Of a stretch of 64,000 bases of DNA, positions 44,824-55,065 are shown one piece after another. The translations under genes were made by a program, and so were the position numbers. This stretch comes from Orobanche coerulescens (taxonomy: Eukaryota; Streptophyta; Magnoliopsida; Lamiales; Orobanchaceae), in contig CM065802.1 of the NCBI GenBank assembly GCA_033398695.1, positions 143,082,096 through 143,146,095 of the forward strand, given 5' to 3'. Under the pieces are notes generated by a model. That model saw nothing but the letters and a program-made list of their open reading frames with translations. It searched no databases and was not told the DNA's origin. Each line of letters starts with the position of its first letter. Position 1 is the first letter of the stretch.

Positions 44824-47800
44824 CTAAGAGTTGTCTTGAGTTCCCAAGTTCAGAAGGTCGGTGCAGGACACGAACTTCTCCAAAGGCAAGCATTTGGTGC
44901 CCATATCTGCAGGATTGAATTTTGAAGGAATTTTTCCAAGCTCAAGTTCACCTTTTTCAACAATGTCACGAATAAAATAAAATTTAACATCAATATGTTT
45001 AGTGCGGTCATGAAAGACAAGATTTTTGCATAGCTGAATTCCAGATTGACTATCCGAAAATACCACGACTTTTTCTTTCAGAAAACCGATTTCGGATAAA
45101 AGACCCTGTAGCCATATGGCTTCTTTAAATGCCTCAGTTGTAGCAACATATTCAGATTCAGTTGTAGATAAAGCAACAACATTCTGTAACTGAGATTTCC
45201 AACTAATGCAAGAGCCACAAAGGGTAAACACATAAGAGGTCGTGGATTTTCGATTGTCACGATCATTAGCAAAGTTAGAATCTACATATCCAACAAGTTT
45301 AACACCATCACCAGATTTAGAAAACTTAATACCAATATCCACAGAGGATTTCAGATAACGGAGAAGCCACTTCAAGGCTTCCCAATGTGGCATACTAGGA
45401 TTAGACATATATCTACTCAAGCAACTAACCGAATAGGCTATATCGGGTCTGGTACTAACCATAAGATACATGACAGATCCTATAGCATTAGCGTAGGGAA
45501 CCTTTTCCATTGATTTTTCTTCTTCACTAGTTTTCGGAGATTGTTCTTTGCATAATAGAAAAGGAGCAGCAAGAGGCACAGAAGCAGGTTTTGCAGCAGT
45601 CATAGAAAATTTTTCAAGTATTTTCTCAATGTAGGAAAACTGATTTAGAAACAAAGAACAGTTTTTCCTATCTCTAACAATGTTCATGCCTAAAATTTTC
45701 TGGGCATCTCCAAGGTATTCCATGTCAAATTGCTCACTAATACACGATCTAACATGATCAATCAATTTCATTCACGGACTCACAACTAACATGTCATCCA
45801 CATAGATAAGCAAGAAGATAGGAACAATGGAGTTTTCTTTAAAATAGAGGTAAGGGTCATACGAACTACGTTTGAATTTTAAAGAAAGCATGTAAGAGTC
45901 AAATTTCTTGTTCCATTGCCTTGGAGACTGTTTCAAGCCATAAAGAGCCTTTTTAACAAGGCAAACGTGATCAGGTTTCTTAGAGTCGACAAAACCTTCT
46001 GGCTGTCTCATATAAATTTTCTCATTTAATTCACCATGAAGAAAGGCTGTTTTAACATCCATTTGTTTTAATTCCCAATTAAAGTGAGCAACTAAAGCAA
46101 GCATGATACGCACGGTGGTGAATTTCACAATAGGAGCAAATATCTCAGTATAATCAATTCCTTCCTTTTGAGTGAAACCTTTAGCAACCAACCTAGCTTT
46201 AAATCTGATATTCTCTACTTCATTCTTAACCTTAAATAACCACTTACAGTCCACAAGAGAACAACGATCAGGTTTTGGAAGAAGAGTCCAGGTTTGGTTA
46301 ACATGCAGGGAATTCATTTCATCATTCATAGCATTTAACCAATCAGAAGCATTTTCAGATTTTAAAGCATCTTTGTAGCTTTTAGGTTCGTTATTATCTA
46401 AAGATTCAAACACATTGCAAGCATGAGACATCATATGAAAATCATCAAAGTGATGAGGCCTCCTAACATTCTCTCTTCTAGGCCTATCTCTAGTTAATTG
46501 ATAGTTGGTCAGATCAGCACTTTCATCAACATTCTCAATTATTTCATCACTAGAATTTTCGGAATGATTTTCATTTTCAGCATGCAAAGTTTCATCATTT
46601 TCAGGCTCCACCTCACTCAAGGTAGGAGAGTTAGAAATTAATTCTGGATTAGGCATGTGCACGGGTGCGGGTGCAGGATGTTCAAGACAAGGAAATTCAT
46701 CTTCATTAAATATAACATCCCTACTAATTAGCACCTTAAACCCTGGTTCGCCCTTAAGCCATAACCTAAATCCTTTAACTCCCTCCGGGTAGCCTAAGAA
46801 CACACATCTTATCGATCTAGGTTCTAGTTTATCATGTTTATGATGAACATATGCAGCACACCCAAATACACGAAGATTTGAGAAATCAATATTACTACCA
46901 GTCCACACAGATTCTGGATAGTTTCCATTCAAAAGGACAGATGGAGATCTGTTTATAATATAGGCAGATGTAGATAAAGCCTCACCCCAAAAACGTTTTG
47001 ACAATCCGGAGCTGACGAGCATAGACCTTACCATATCAAGGAGGGTTCGGTTCATGCGCTCAGCGATTCCGTTTTGTTGGGGGGTGTAGGGTGCTGTCCT
47101 ATGCCTTTGAATACCACTTTCCGCACACAGAGTATCAAACAAATTATTGCAAAATTCCAGGCCGTTGTCAGTTCTCAAAATTTTAATTTTCTTACCGGTC
47201 TGATTTTCAATTAAAATTTTCCACGTTTTGAACGTGTCAAACACATCAGATTTGTTCTTAAGGAGAAACACAAAGACTTTCCTGGAACAATCATCAATCA
47301 CGCATAAAAATATCGGTTTCCGCCATGTGTCTAACACCGGCAGCCCTCACACATCAGCATGTAGACACTCAAACACATTTGAACTCTTAGGGGGGTTTGG
47401 GGAAGGTGAATGAGGAAAGTTCGCATGATGTTGCTTACCATACACACAGTTATCACAAAATGGCAAGTCAGATATTATATCATTCCCAAAACAACCATTT
47501 TTGTGCAGTATTTCAAGACCTTTACCACTAATGTGACCCAACCGTTTATGCCAGATTTCAGTTTTATCTCCATGGACTGCATTAACGGAAAAGTTACTTA
47601 CAGTGGAACAAATATATAAGTTCAGTTTACGAATGGCGACAAAAAAGGTTTTTGGACCTCTCGTAACTTTCATTGCACCCTTACCCCATGTAACTTCAAA
47701 ACCATCATCTTCAAGACATGCACACGACATTAAATTATGAGCTATGTGAGGAACATGCCTAACATTCTCCAAAGTAATAGAATTTCCAGATTCGAATTTA

Positions 47801-47988
47801 AGGCACACAGTTCCTATTCCAGCAACATCCCGTTTTACATGATCAGACATAGACACATATCGATTTTTCAAATCACGATAGCTAGAAAAAAGTTGTTTGT
47901 GCGGAGTCATGTGAAATGTGCATCCAGAATCAACCAGCCAATCATTTTCACCAAGGTCAGCTAACACAGAGTTCACAGAGCATAGCAT
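44824..47988 (-). pseudogene. Copia pol polyprotein (protease-integrase-RT-RNase H), two nonsense codons
   Basis: Minus-strand order: protease (WLVDSGCTFHM), GAG-pre-integrase (WHKRLGHISGKG, CDNCVYGKQHHANF), TGA at 47347-47349 where Trp is usual (HADV*GLP), integrase core with Asp, Asp, Glu (CVIDDCSR, ILRTDNGLEF, NGIAERMNRT), RT (CKWLFKVK, MDVKTAFLHGEL, YGLKQSPRQWN, IYVDDM), TGA at 45772-45774, then the RT connection and RNase H (STRPDIAYS, GYVDSNFAND, TTESEYVA, TKHIDVKFYFIRD). Both stops are single-base changes. Length and order match a complete copia pol. Confidence 0.9.
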
Positions 47989-48835
47989 CAGAAATCATAA
48001 ACACATCACCTAGATTTTCACCGACAGCTAAGTTAGCCTGTTCAGATTGCTGGTTCTTCTTAGGTTTAGTGCAGTCTTGAATGTAGTGACCATATTCACC
48101 ACAATTGTAACATTTACGATTAGTAGGTCTAGGTTTAAACCGAAATTTTTCATTGCCCTTTTTCTTGTTGGCTTGGTTATTTTGACTATTGGAAGACTTT
48201 TTATTTTGAAAACGCTTTTGTGGTCTTCCTTTGACAAAATTAACCTCGCCCAGATTTCTAAGGGCAGCACCTTTGTTGTTTTTCAAATCTAACTCTTGGC
48301 TTTTCAAGCCGTTTACAACAATATCCAAGGTCACTTGATCTCTACCATATTTAATGGCAGATTTCACATCACTATAAGAATCAGGAATAACATTCAAAAG
48401 AACAATCAGAGTGTAATCATCGATGTTTTTATCTCCCGTTAACTTTATATCTTGAGCCAGTTTTGTAAACACGTCTAAATTAGCATCGATGTCTTTATTT
48501 AGATCAAGCTTGTAGCGGAAAAATTTTTCAAGAAGAAACAGCTTTATCGGCAAAGTTTCAAGATACATTTCTTCTAATTTTTCCCATAATTCTTTAGCCG
48601 AACCATGTTTACCTAATTTTCTTATCACAGAGTCAGAAAGGTTCAAGATAATCGCAGAATAAGCAAACTCATCAAGTTCAGCCTTTTTATCCGCCGTCAC
48701 ATTAGAAGCGAAAGAATTATCAATAGCTTTGAAACATTTTTGTTGAATGAGTATGCTTTTCATTTTCTGTTGCCAAATGGAAAAATCACCTTTTCCATCA
48801 AATGGGGCCACAGAGAAGGCAGAGATCGTTCCCAT
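47957..48835 (-). CDS. Copia Gag protein
   Basis: About 292 residues from ATG at 48835 (MGTISAFSVAPFDGKGDF). It contains a UBN2/Gag capsid-like region (FSIWQQKMKSIL; about 60-180) and a CCHC zinc knuckle (CYNCGEYGHYIQDC, about 48090-48135). It overlaps the start of the protease frame by about 30 bp in another frame. That is either a frameshift expression site or a mutation, since plant copia gag-pol is normally one frame. A longer upstream open stretch to 49156 is leader. Confidence 0.85.
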   Translation of the reverse strand: MGTISAFSVAPFDGKGDFSIWQQKMKSILIQQKCFKAIDNSFASNVTADKKAELDEFAYSAIILNLSDSVIRKLGKHGSAKELWEKLEEMYLETLPIKLFLLEKFFRYKLDLNKDIDANLDVFTKLAQDIKLTGDKNIDDYTLIVLLNVIPDSYSDVKSAIKYGRDQVTLDIVVNGLKSQELDLKNNKGAALRNLGEVNFVKGRPQKRFQNKKSSNSQNNQANKKKGNEKFRFKPRPTNRKCYNCGEYGHYIQDCTKPKKNQQSEQANLAVGENLGDVFMISDAMLCELCVS

Positions 48836-49390
48836 TTTAATTTTCAAAATGAACAAAGTTTTTGAAAATTTGTGAAAAACACAAACAAGGAGGAAACGGT
48901 TAATTTTATCAAAACTCAGAAACACAAAGTAGTCAATAAAATCACACAGATAAATAAAATTAAACGAATCTGAAAAATTCAATTCCAGGCCCCTACAAGA
49001 TCCGAGGACACTTAAGCGGTCCAGGCAGGAGGGTTTAAATGCCCGATTATGTAAAATTCCAGATTCAAAATAAACACGAAGTAATATCGCAGTAATAAAC
49101 ACAAAGAATATTACCAACAATGCGTCAACTAACATACGCAGCAGAAGCAATAACAACAGGGCCGAGACAGTTAACCCAAAATATTATCACGAAGAACAGT
49201 GGGCCGAGAGCAACACGAAGGGCAGCAAGACCCGAACAAATATCACAAAGAAAAAATATCACCAAGAACAACGATCGGAAAAAATATCACAAATAACAAC
49301 GAGCAAGAGAAAAACAGAAAATAAGGAGAGGGTTAAGCCGATATACCTGAGCGATCCGGGTTGACCCGATTCAGACAGATCCGAACCAAA

Positions 49391-49402
49391 GCTCCGATAC
49401 CA
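49391..49402 (-). promoter_or_regulatory. Primer binding site of the copia element
   Basis: TGGTATCGGAGC on the minus strand, one base from the LTR; initiator tRNA-Met type. Confidence 0.88.
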
Positions 49403-49403
49403 A

Positions 49404-50266
49404 TGTTGAGTATTGGTCCGAATCGGGTGGCAAATTATTACAATACTTATAACAAATATAACTATTACATGAATCTACTCGGGATAGGGATTAGGGATTA
49501 CACAACTTCTAATTAAAATGAATCAAACAAAAACTGAAAAATTTAAGAACAGTGAGTGAAGGAAATACAAACCAAACGGCCGTAGCCGATCGGAAGTGAT
49601 GTCACTGTCGGAGAAACAGCCCGGCTCAGTCCTCCGTCTCCGTAGCCACGTCCAGGACTCACAAGACCCGCGACCAGCACCAGAAAACGAAAAACCTACC
49701 ACTGAACCGCAAGCAACCACCGGAGGAATCAAAGCACTCAGGAAGATTCAACCGAAACGAACCCCAGAAACCTCAGATCCCGAATTCTCACAAGCCTCAC
49801 CCACAAGACACTCAATTATTTCACAGAGAAAAATCGAGGTAATCAAAAAATATCACTTGTTCTCTCTTCGTTTTGTTGTGCTTTCATCTCACACGGAAAT
49901 AAAATTTATAGGAGAATCGGAACAACAAACGAAGAGAAGAAATCGGAAAAGATTTAGTTTCCATATCGGAAGAACAGGGTCAATCGAGGAGAATAGGAAA
50001 GAAAATCGGGAGAGATAAGGGAGGGTGGAGGCGGACAGTGAAAAGGAGAAAATGAGGGGTAGGGTTAGCAGGGGTAAGGGTTTTATATTAGGGCAAATAT
50101 AAAACCAACGGCCGAGATTAAAAGATGCCAAATAAATGGCCAGGATTAATCTCATGATAATGGGCTGCTTCCAAAGGTTCCGGGCCGGTCCGTTTTTGAG
50201 GTGGGCTGCAGGAGATTTAATTTGAGCCCTCATAATTTTAATCATTTGGGCCAAATAAACCCAACA
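49404..50266 (-). repeat. Copia 5' LTR (unit 3)
   Basis: TGTTGAG to CCCAACA, 863 bp, followed by the CATTA duplication and a TA run (50271-50304). Confidence 0.92.
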
Positions 50267-50267
50267 C

Positions 50268-50270
<3 letters not shown>

Positions 50271-50304
<34 letters not shown>
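50271..50304. repeat. (TA)n microsatellite
   Basis: About sixteen TA units immediately beyond the copia target duplication. Confidence 0.9.
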
Positions 50305-50308
<4 letters not shown>

Positions 50309-50476
50309 AGAGAAAACTTTGAGTTCATACAGAAATTTTAAAAATTCTCATGTCATTTTACAGAAATTTCCCTTTGTATATATTTATAGAAACGTCACAG
50401 TTTTTTTGATCATTTTTTTAGAAACAAAATCAAATTTGGATTTTTTTTTTTGGTAATTAGAGAGCTTCTCACTTTT

Positions 50477-50636
50477 TTTTTTTTTTTTGATACCGAGGTT
50501 CCAAGCTTACACCTGACTAGTCCTCGGGATAACAGCTCCGGCCCTACAGTACTGCTACCAGTTAAATCGCGAGATGTGTATCTGACTCCCAGGTTCTTAA
50601 ATATCCTCAACTACCGCGCACAAGGAGTCGTCCCCC
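50477..50636 (-). mobile_element. SINE-like retroposon with A-tail
   Basis: A 160-bp body is flanked by perfect 18-bp direct repeats AGAGAGCTTCTCACTTTT (50459-50476 and 50637-50654). The plus strand has a run of Ts at 50473-50488, so the minus strand ends in an A-tail. The minus-strand start GGGGGACGACTCC and TAGTTGAGGAT could be a tRNA-like 5' region with a weak A box. Insertion by target-primed reverse transcription is well supported; the exact SINE family is not. Confidence 0.7.
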
Positions 50637-50761
50637 AGAGAGCTTCTCACTTTTACTCTTCTTTTTTATTGATACTCCAAATATCAAAAATAGTTTTTAT
50701 TATATTTCCCATTTTATCATAAGAAAACTTATTTTTAATGGCATTGCAACTTAAGGGGGTG

Positions 50762-50782
50762 TGCTTTGAGATTATCATGATG

Positions 50783-50815
<33 letters not shown>

Positions 50816-51195
50816 GAGCTTTATTTTCAGAACTCTCTTAAGTGCGAGAACTGCGAGAACTCCTCTAAAGCAATGAGATTTTTTAAATATTAAAAAATAT
50901 TATTAATTCAAAAGGGTATTTTAGTAAAATACAATTTTTATTACGGGAGATAACCCCTGTTGATGATAACTCCTACTATAATAGCCTCTACTGATGATAA
51001 CCCCTACTATATATATAACCCCTACTATATAGTAGGGGTTATGATCAGTAGGGGTTGTATGCATTGACATGATTTACATTATGTATTATTAGGAGTACAA
51101 AAGATGGTTCTCGTAGTTCTAGTATTATTAACAGGGTTCTGAAAATAAAGTTACACTATATATATATATATATATGCTTTGAGATTATCATGATG
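50762..51195. repeat. 21-bp direct repeat flanking a TA-embedded MITE
   Basis: A 21-bp sequence beginning TGCTTTGAGATT occurs at 50762-50782 and 51175-51195, enclosing TA runs and the element at 50815-51156. Confidence 0.8.
50815..51156. mobile_element. MITE inside a TA microsatellite (Micron-like)
   Basis: Inverted ends share CTTTATTTTCAGAACYCT (18 bp). TA runs lie directly outside (50791-50814, 51157-51174). The body includes a palindrome, CTACTATATAGTAGGGG, near 51020-51040. No ORF. Elements that insert in TA microsatellites are known in plants as Micron MITEs; placing it there is inference. Confidence 0.6.
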
Positions 51196-51257
51196 TACCT
51201 TTTTTATTGCTTGTGGCAAAGCTAGTAAACTGAATCTTTTCGTTGATGAATATGCAG

Positions 51258-51359
51258 AGGCCACGGAGACAGTGTTGCGAGATTAAGGGTAGTTCAGGAC
51301 ATGGAAATATGATCATTAGAATCAGAAAGTGCAGAGATCGGGAGACTATATCTATTTGA
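51258..51359 (+). CDS. DUF604 glycosyltransferase exon 3 (C-terminus)
   Basis: After the acceptor ATATGCAG, 33 codons and TGA give RPRRQCCEIKGSSGHGNM and IIRIRKCRDRETISI, the conserved C-terminal tail of plant DUF604 proteins. The frame continues from exon 2 (ending DWKQ) in phase 0. The following 190 bp are presumably the 3' UTR. Confidence 0.85.
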   Translation, partial: RPRRQCCEIKGSSGHGNMIIRIRKCRDRETISI

Positions 51360-51546
51360 GCTTATCCTCCTTTGTACCAAACCAGATGTTGTATTTGTAG
51401 ATTGTTCATATTATTATGTAGGGGAGTTGATTAGTTACTTTGTCCGACTATTTTACTTATTAGGCGGAATATTCGCTTATATTTTATTCATCAGAGACGT
51501 CTTTACAAGCAAGATTTATAAGCCACTCATGGAAAACATCTTCAAT

Positions 51547-51801
51547 TTAAACACGCGAATTAGGGGAAAAAAGAAAACTAGCTGGTCTATGAGCCACACT
51601 ATTAAATCTTCTAAGAAAATGTCTGGTGCTAGGAAAACAACCTAGTTCTAGTAAGCCTCGTATTGCCTCAATAATGACTCCAATTGGGTCGATATGACCT
51701 TGAAGCTCCATGATCGCTTGCACAGCGAGTTGAGAATCTGAATAAGTATGGATATTCGGAAAATCACTGATGATAGCCGAGACGATCTGGAACCCATTCA
51801 C
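51547..51801 (-). pseudogene. RNase H-like (RVT_3) fragment
   Basis: The minus-strand frame of 84 residues has IHTYSDSQLAVQAIMEL (the second catalytic block) and RRFNSVAHRPASF (the C-terminal HxxA-type block). This resembles the RNase H-like domain found at the end of plant LINE polyproteins and in stand-alone RVT_3 genes. The N-terminal part is missing and no RT is nearby. It lies convergent to DUF604 exon 3. Confidence 0.65.
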
Positions 51802-51809
51802 CCCTTCTC

Positions 51810-52441
51810 GATCGGTTCAGACTGGTCCACCCGAGCTGGAAGGCAATTGCGGAAGCCCGGGTCGACTGACCCAGCAAGGGTGCCACGTGGAGGTCCGACC
51901 AGGAGTCGGACTGGTCAGGTTCGAGAACTCCGGTAAACCATGACCGGGCAGATCAATATGGGGTAGACAGTCGGCCCTGGTTATAAACCCGAGCCGACCG
52001 AGCAGCGGACAAACTTTGCTCAGACGTACAGAATAGGCATACAGGAAGGTTATAGCAACCTTTCTCGTCTCTTTCCAAGTCTCCTTAGAGGCTGCCACGC
52101 GTCCCTGCAATATTCCCTCATTATGACAAGTGTTTTGGAGGCATCTCAAACATTCCCCAGCTATCATCTATTCAGGGTTCTCTATGAATAGACGACATGT
52201 ACAATAGACAAGGACTTTTGAAAAGTTCCATGAAGAAAATCATATTACATTGTAATACGCCAAGTGCTAGAGACCGACCTCAAAAACCGGCTCGACCCTT
52301 TGTGTAAAAGCAAGAATCAGTAATATTTTATATTCTCATATCCTGTTGGCTTTTTGTTTCTGAGCCTTATTTACTATGTGGTTTCGATTTACTTACTCCA
52401 AATCAGCACACGTTTTGTTGACCAAATGTGGCATCAACAAA
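51810..52441 (+). repeat. Probable gypsy LTR end (R-U5), left boundary not found
   Basis: GC-rich sequence then TGTTGGC and a GGCATCAACA end, immediately followed by TTGGCGCTAGAAGGAGGGG (52442-52460). That resembles the primer-site region of Tat/Athila-type gypsy elements (TTGGCGCC-type). Confidence 0.45.
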
Positions 52442-52460
52442 TTGGCGCTAGAAGGAGGGG
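52442..52460 (+). promoter_or_regulatory. Putative gypsy primer binding site
   Basis: TTGGCGCTAGAAGGAGGGG directly after the putative LTR end. Confidence 0.5.
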
Positions 52461-52531
52461 TTGGTTGCCAGCAACTACAGAAATTGATATTTTCGCCCGA
52501 CTTTTGGAAACTTTATCCATTTGCTATTACC

Positions 52532-52786
52532 ATGTCGAAAGGAAGTTCCAAGCACCAACATCGAGGGGAGGCAGATCCCCAACGCGCCACGGAGGAAGAA
52601 AATCTGATCAAAGTGGCGGAATGCTTCAAGCACCCCACATTCGTCCAGGGAATGCACGTCATCATGGCGCGGGCCACCCAGAGCGAAAATCCTCGGGGGA
52701 AAGGCCCCGAAGATCAGATTGAGGCCCGTCCCATACGACTCGTCCGACCGCCCCCCGACGGGACAAGAAGATGGCCGTTTAACTGA
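52532..52786 (+). pseudogene. Start of a gypsy Gag (Tat-like), truncated
   Basis: ATG at 52532 opens 84 codons (MSKGSSKHQHRGEADP, hydrophilic) placed 70 bp after the primer site as expected for gag. It ends at TGA after RRWPFN, far short of a gypsy Gag, and no later domains follow. The family call rests mainly on context. Confidence 0.4.
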
Positions 52787-53463
52787 TTTCCAAATAAGAG
52801 ATGGAGGGTCACGGGGAGAGTCCCTATCCATCCCGGAAACACACTGCCTCCCCCCATATCGGTTTTGAACGATTTGGAGGCAGGGGAAAAGCTGAGAAAA
52901 CAGCGCTGGCTTGGACCATCCAGAGTCGGTCCCACGTCCCGGTCCATTTAAATCATATACATTAAGATATAATCCAATCAAAGTACAACATACAAACTAT
53001 TATCTCGACAATTCATATTTATAATATCATTGCTATATGAATTATAAATGAAATGAAATTAAAACCATTCATTAAATATCATGAACTGAATATGTATAAA
53101 CTTGCCTCAAAAACCAATATGCCAACAAGCCAATTCGGATACACGAATACTCGGAACTTGATAGTTCTTCAATCACGATCTAAACAACATCAATCTATCC
53201 AAATAACCATAAGCATAAAATTAGTATCTTTGAATATATCAATACCGAATTCAAATTCAACATACACTTCTTTTTAATTTTCCCACGATTCCGGAAAATC
53301 CATATATCCATTCAATAAGCCGAATATACAAACTTAACTAAAAAATTCCAATCAATTTCTCTTTCAAATCTCTAATCAAAAACCTTGAAGGCATAATTTA
53401 ATGGTATATTCAAATCATCAATTAATAAACACAAACCACATCGAGAACACGAAGAACACGATC

Positions 53464-53503
<40 letters not shown>

Positions 53504-54278
53504 TTCAACATAATACGATTCTAGCCATCGATACGAACTAAACAACCTACATATGCCAAGACTCTAAAACATTCAAAAATATGGGAGTTCAAACCACTAC
53601 CTCAGTACGACAAAAGAATCAAGAACGATGTTAGAATCCTTGTTCCCAGCTTTCTTAGATATTACACTTGATAAACCAACTCAAAATATGAGATTTAGGG
53701 GTTAAAAGTCGAGTTTGGGTGCCTTGGGGTGAAAAGGGATCGGGTAGGAAGGGTTGAGAAGTGAAATTCCTGACTATTGAACATATTTATACGTCCAGGC
53801 ATGTTAATGGCCGCTAACTTCAACCCTAACGGTCGTAACTAGTTATTCGAATACTAACTGTATAGTTTTTGCCATTTTTGTCATAAATCACTCAGCTAGA
53901 CTCCAATTAACTCATCATTTGAACCATTAGAAAGCTAACTCGATGCTCTATCATACTGTTAAGTTTCGAAATTTTTGGAGTTTCCAATAATTGGTGGTAA
54001 TATTTTAAAGTCGAACCTTATGCACAACACTTTCCAGAAAATATCCAAATCTTATTTCCTATAACACTTCAACATATAATCATCTTAATCATGTCATATA
54101 CACGAGGAACTTATTCAAGAACATGAATTCATCCTTAACCATGTTCAATTAACATTATTTTGTTCATATAATCATAAACACAACATAATCCAATATGTGT
54201 TCTAACATCTAAACCACCATCTTAACTCATAATACAACAAATATCAACATATCATCATTTTCCTCAACACGAAATTCA
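52787..54278 (-). other. Probable minus-strand gypsy LTR remnant; no gene
   Basis: No coding domain. On the minus strand a TATA-like CGTATAAATATG (near 53785-53796) precedes CACTTCTCAACCC, resembling an LTR core promoter. A TA microsatellite is at 53467-53501. It continues beyond the solo LTR at 54284-57983 into 57989-58957, which is also LTR-like. Confidence 0.4.
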
Positions 54279-54559
54279 TGAAATGTAATATCCTGAATTT
54301 CTACTATGATTATTTAATATTATTTTATCCGAATTATATTGTAAAGTATGGAACCTGTACAGTATGGTAAAATAATTGAAGGACTGAGACATCTGTATTT
54401 GTGTAATTGTCGTACTTGGTCAATAACTGCATTTGAGGGTATTGGGTATCGTATGAGAATGTTATTGGGATAAGTATATGTATTCGATATGCCGTATGTT
54501 CGTATTCTGTATGTTGAGATGCTGAACAAGAATAGCTGAAAATGGCTAAGTATAGCCTT

Positions 54560-55065
54560 ATTAGCGCACGCTAATATTCAAGCATAGCGCACACTATCGT
54601 GCAGGTTTACCGCACGCTAAAGGCAAAGGATAGCGCACGCTAGTGCAGAACAAATCAGAGGGAATCTACGTGTGGACCCGACTACTTTCGGCGCATGTTC
54701 CGATAAGGGCAACGGATGTTTGCGACGAAGGATTAGTGCACGCTAAGCATGAGGCTGAACACACGCTAGTTGTAGATCGGTCAAAGGGAATCTCGACTTT
54801 GTCGGGTGCTTTCGGCGTGTGGCCCATCTTCAGAGTATGCAGACAACGAGTCAACTATGAGTAGCGCATGCTATGGTCGGACACTTGCGTACCCTAAATA
54901 GAGGCATTTACATACGCTATTGTATGGGCATTGCGTACGTAAATCATTGTACGAAGTAAGGCAGTAGCCTATGGACTTCGATAGCGCACGCTATCAAGGA
55001 AGGATAGCGCACGCTAGGGCTGTAGCGCACGTTAAATACAAGTTTTAGCATACGCTAATAATGTA
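54560..55065. repeat. Cluster of TAGCGCACGCTA inverted motifs in the LTR
   Basis: At least a dozen exact or near copies of TAGCGCACGCTA (TAGCG-CA-CGCTA) lie upstream of the TATA-like run, with four more near 55826-55910. Confidence 0.8.

Larger units (their letters stand above)
42323..45471. repeat. Tandem duplication, unit 3 (partial)
   Basis: Matches 11077-14231 and the same part of unit 2 from the fold-back right arm through exon 2 and the copia LTR to the RT region. Beyond 45471 the copia element continues, whereas units 1 and 2 switch to the MULE. Confidence 0.85.
43753..50266 (-). mobile_element. Full-length Ty1-copia element in DUF604 intron 2
   Basis: 6,514 bp, minus orientation, with two LTRs of about 864 bp, PPT, PBS, gag and pol in copia order (protease, integrase, RT, RNase H) and a perfect 5-bp target duplication. 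By eye the two LTRs differ at roughly 15-20 positions, suggesting a fairly recent insertion. Two nonsense codons and a gag/pol frame change make it non-autonomous as read. Confidence 0.92.
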
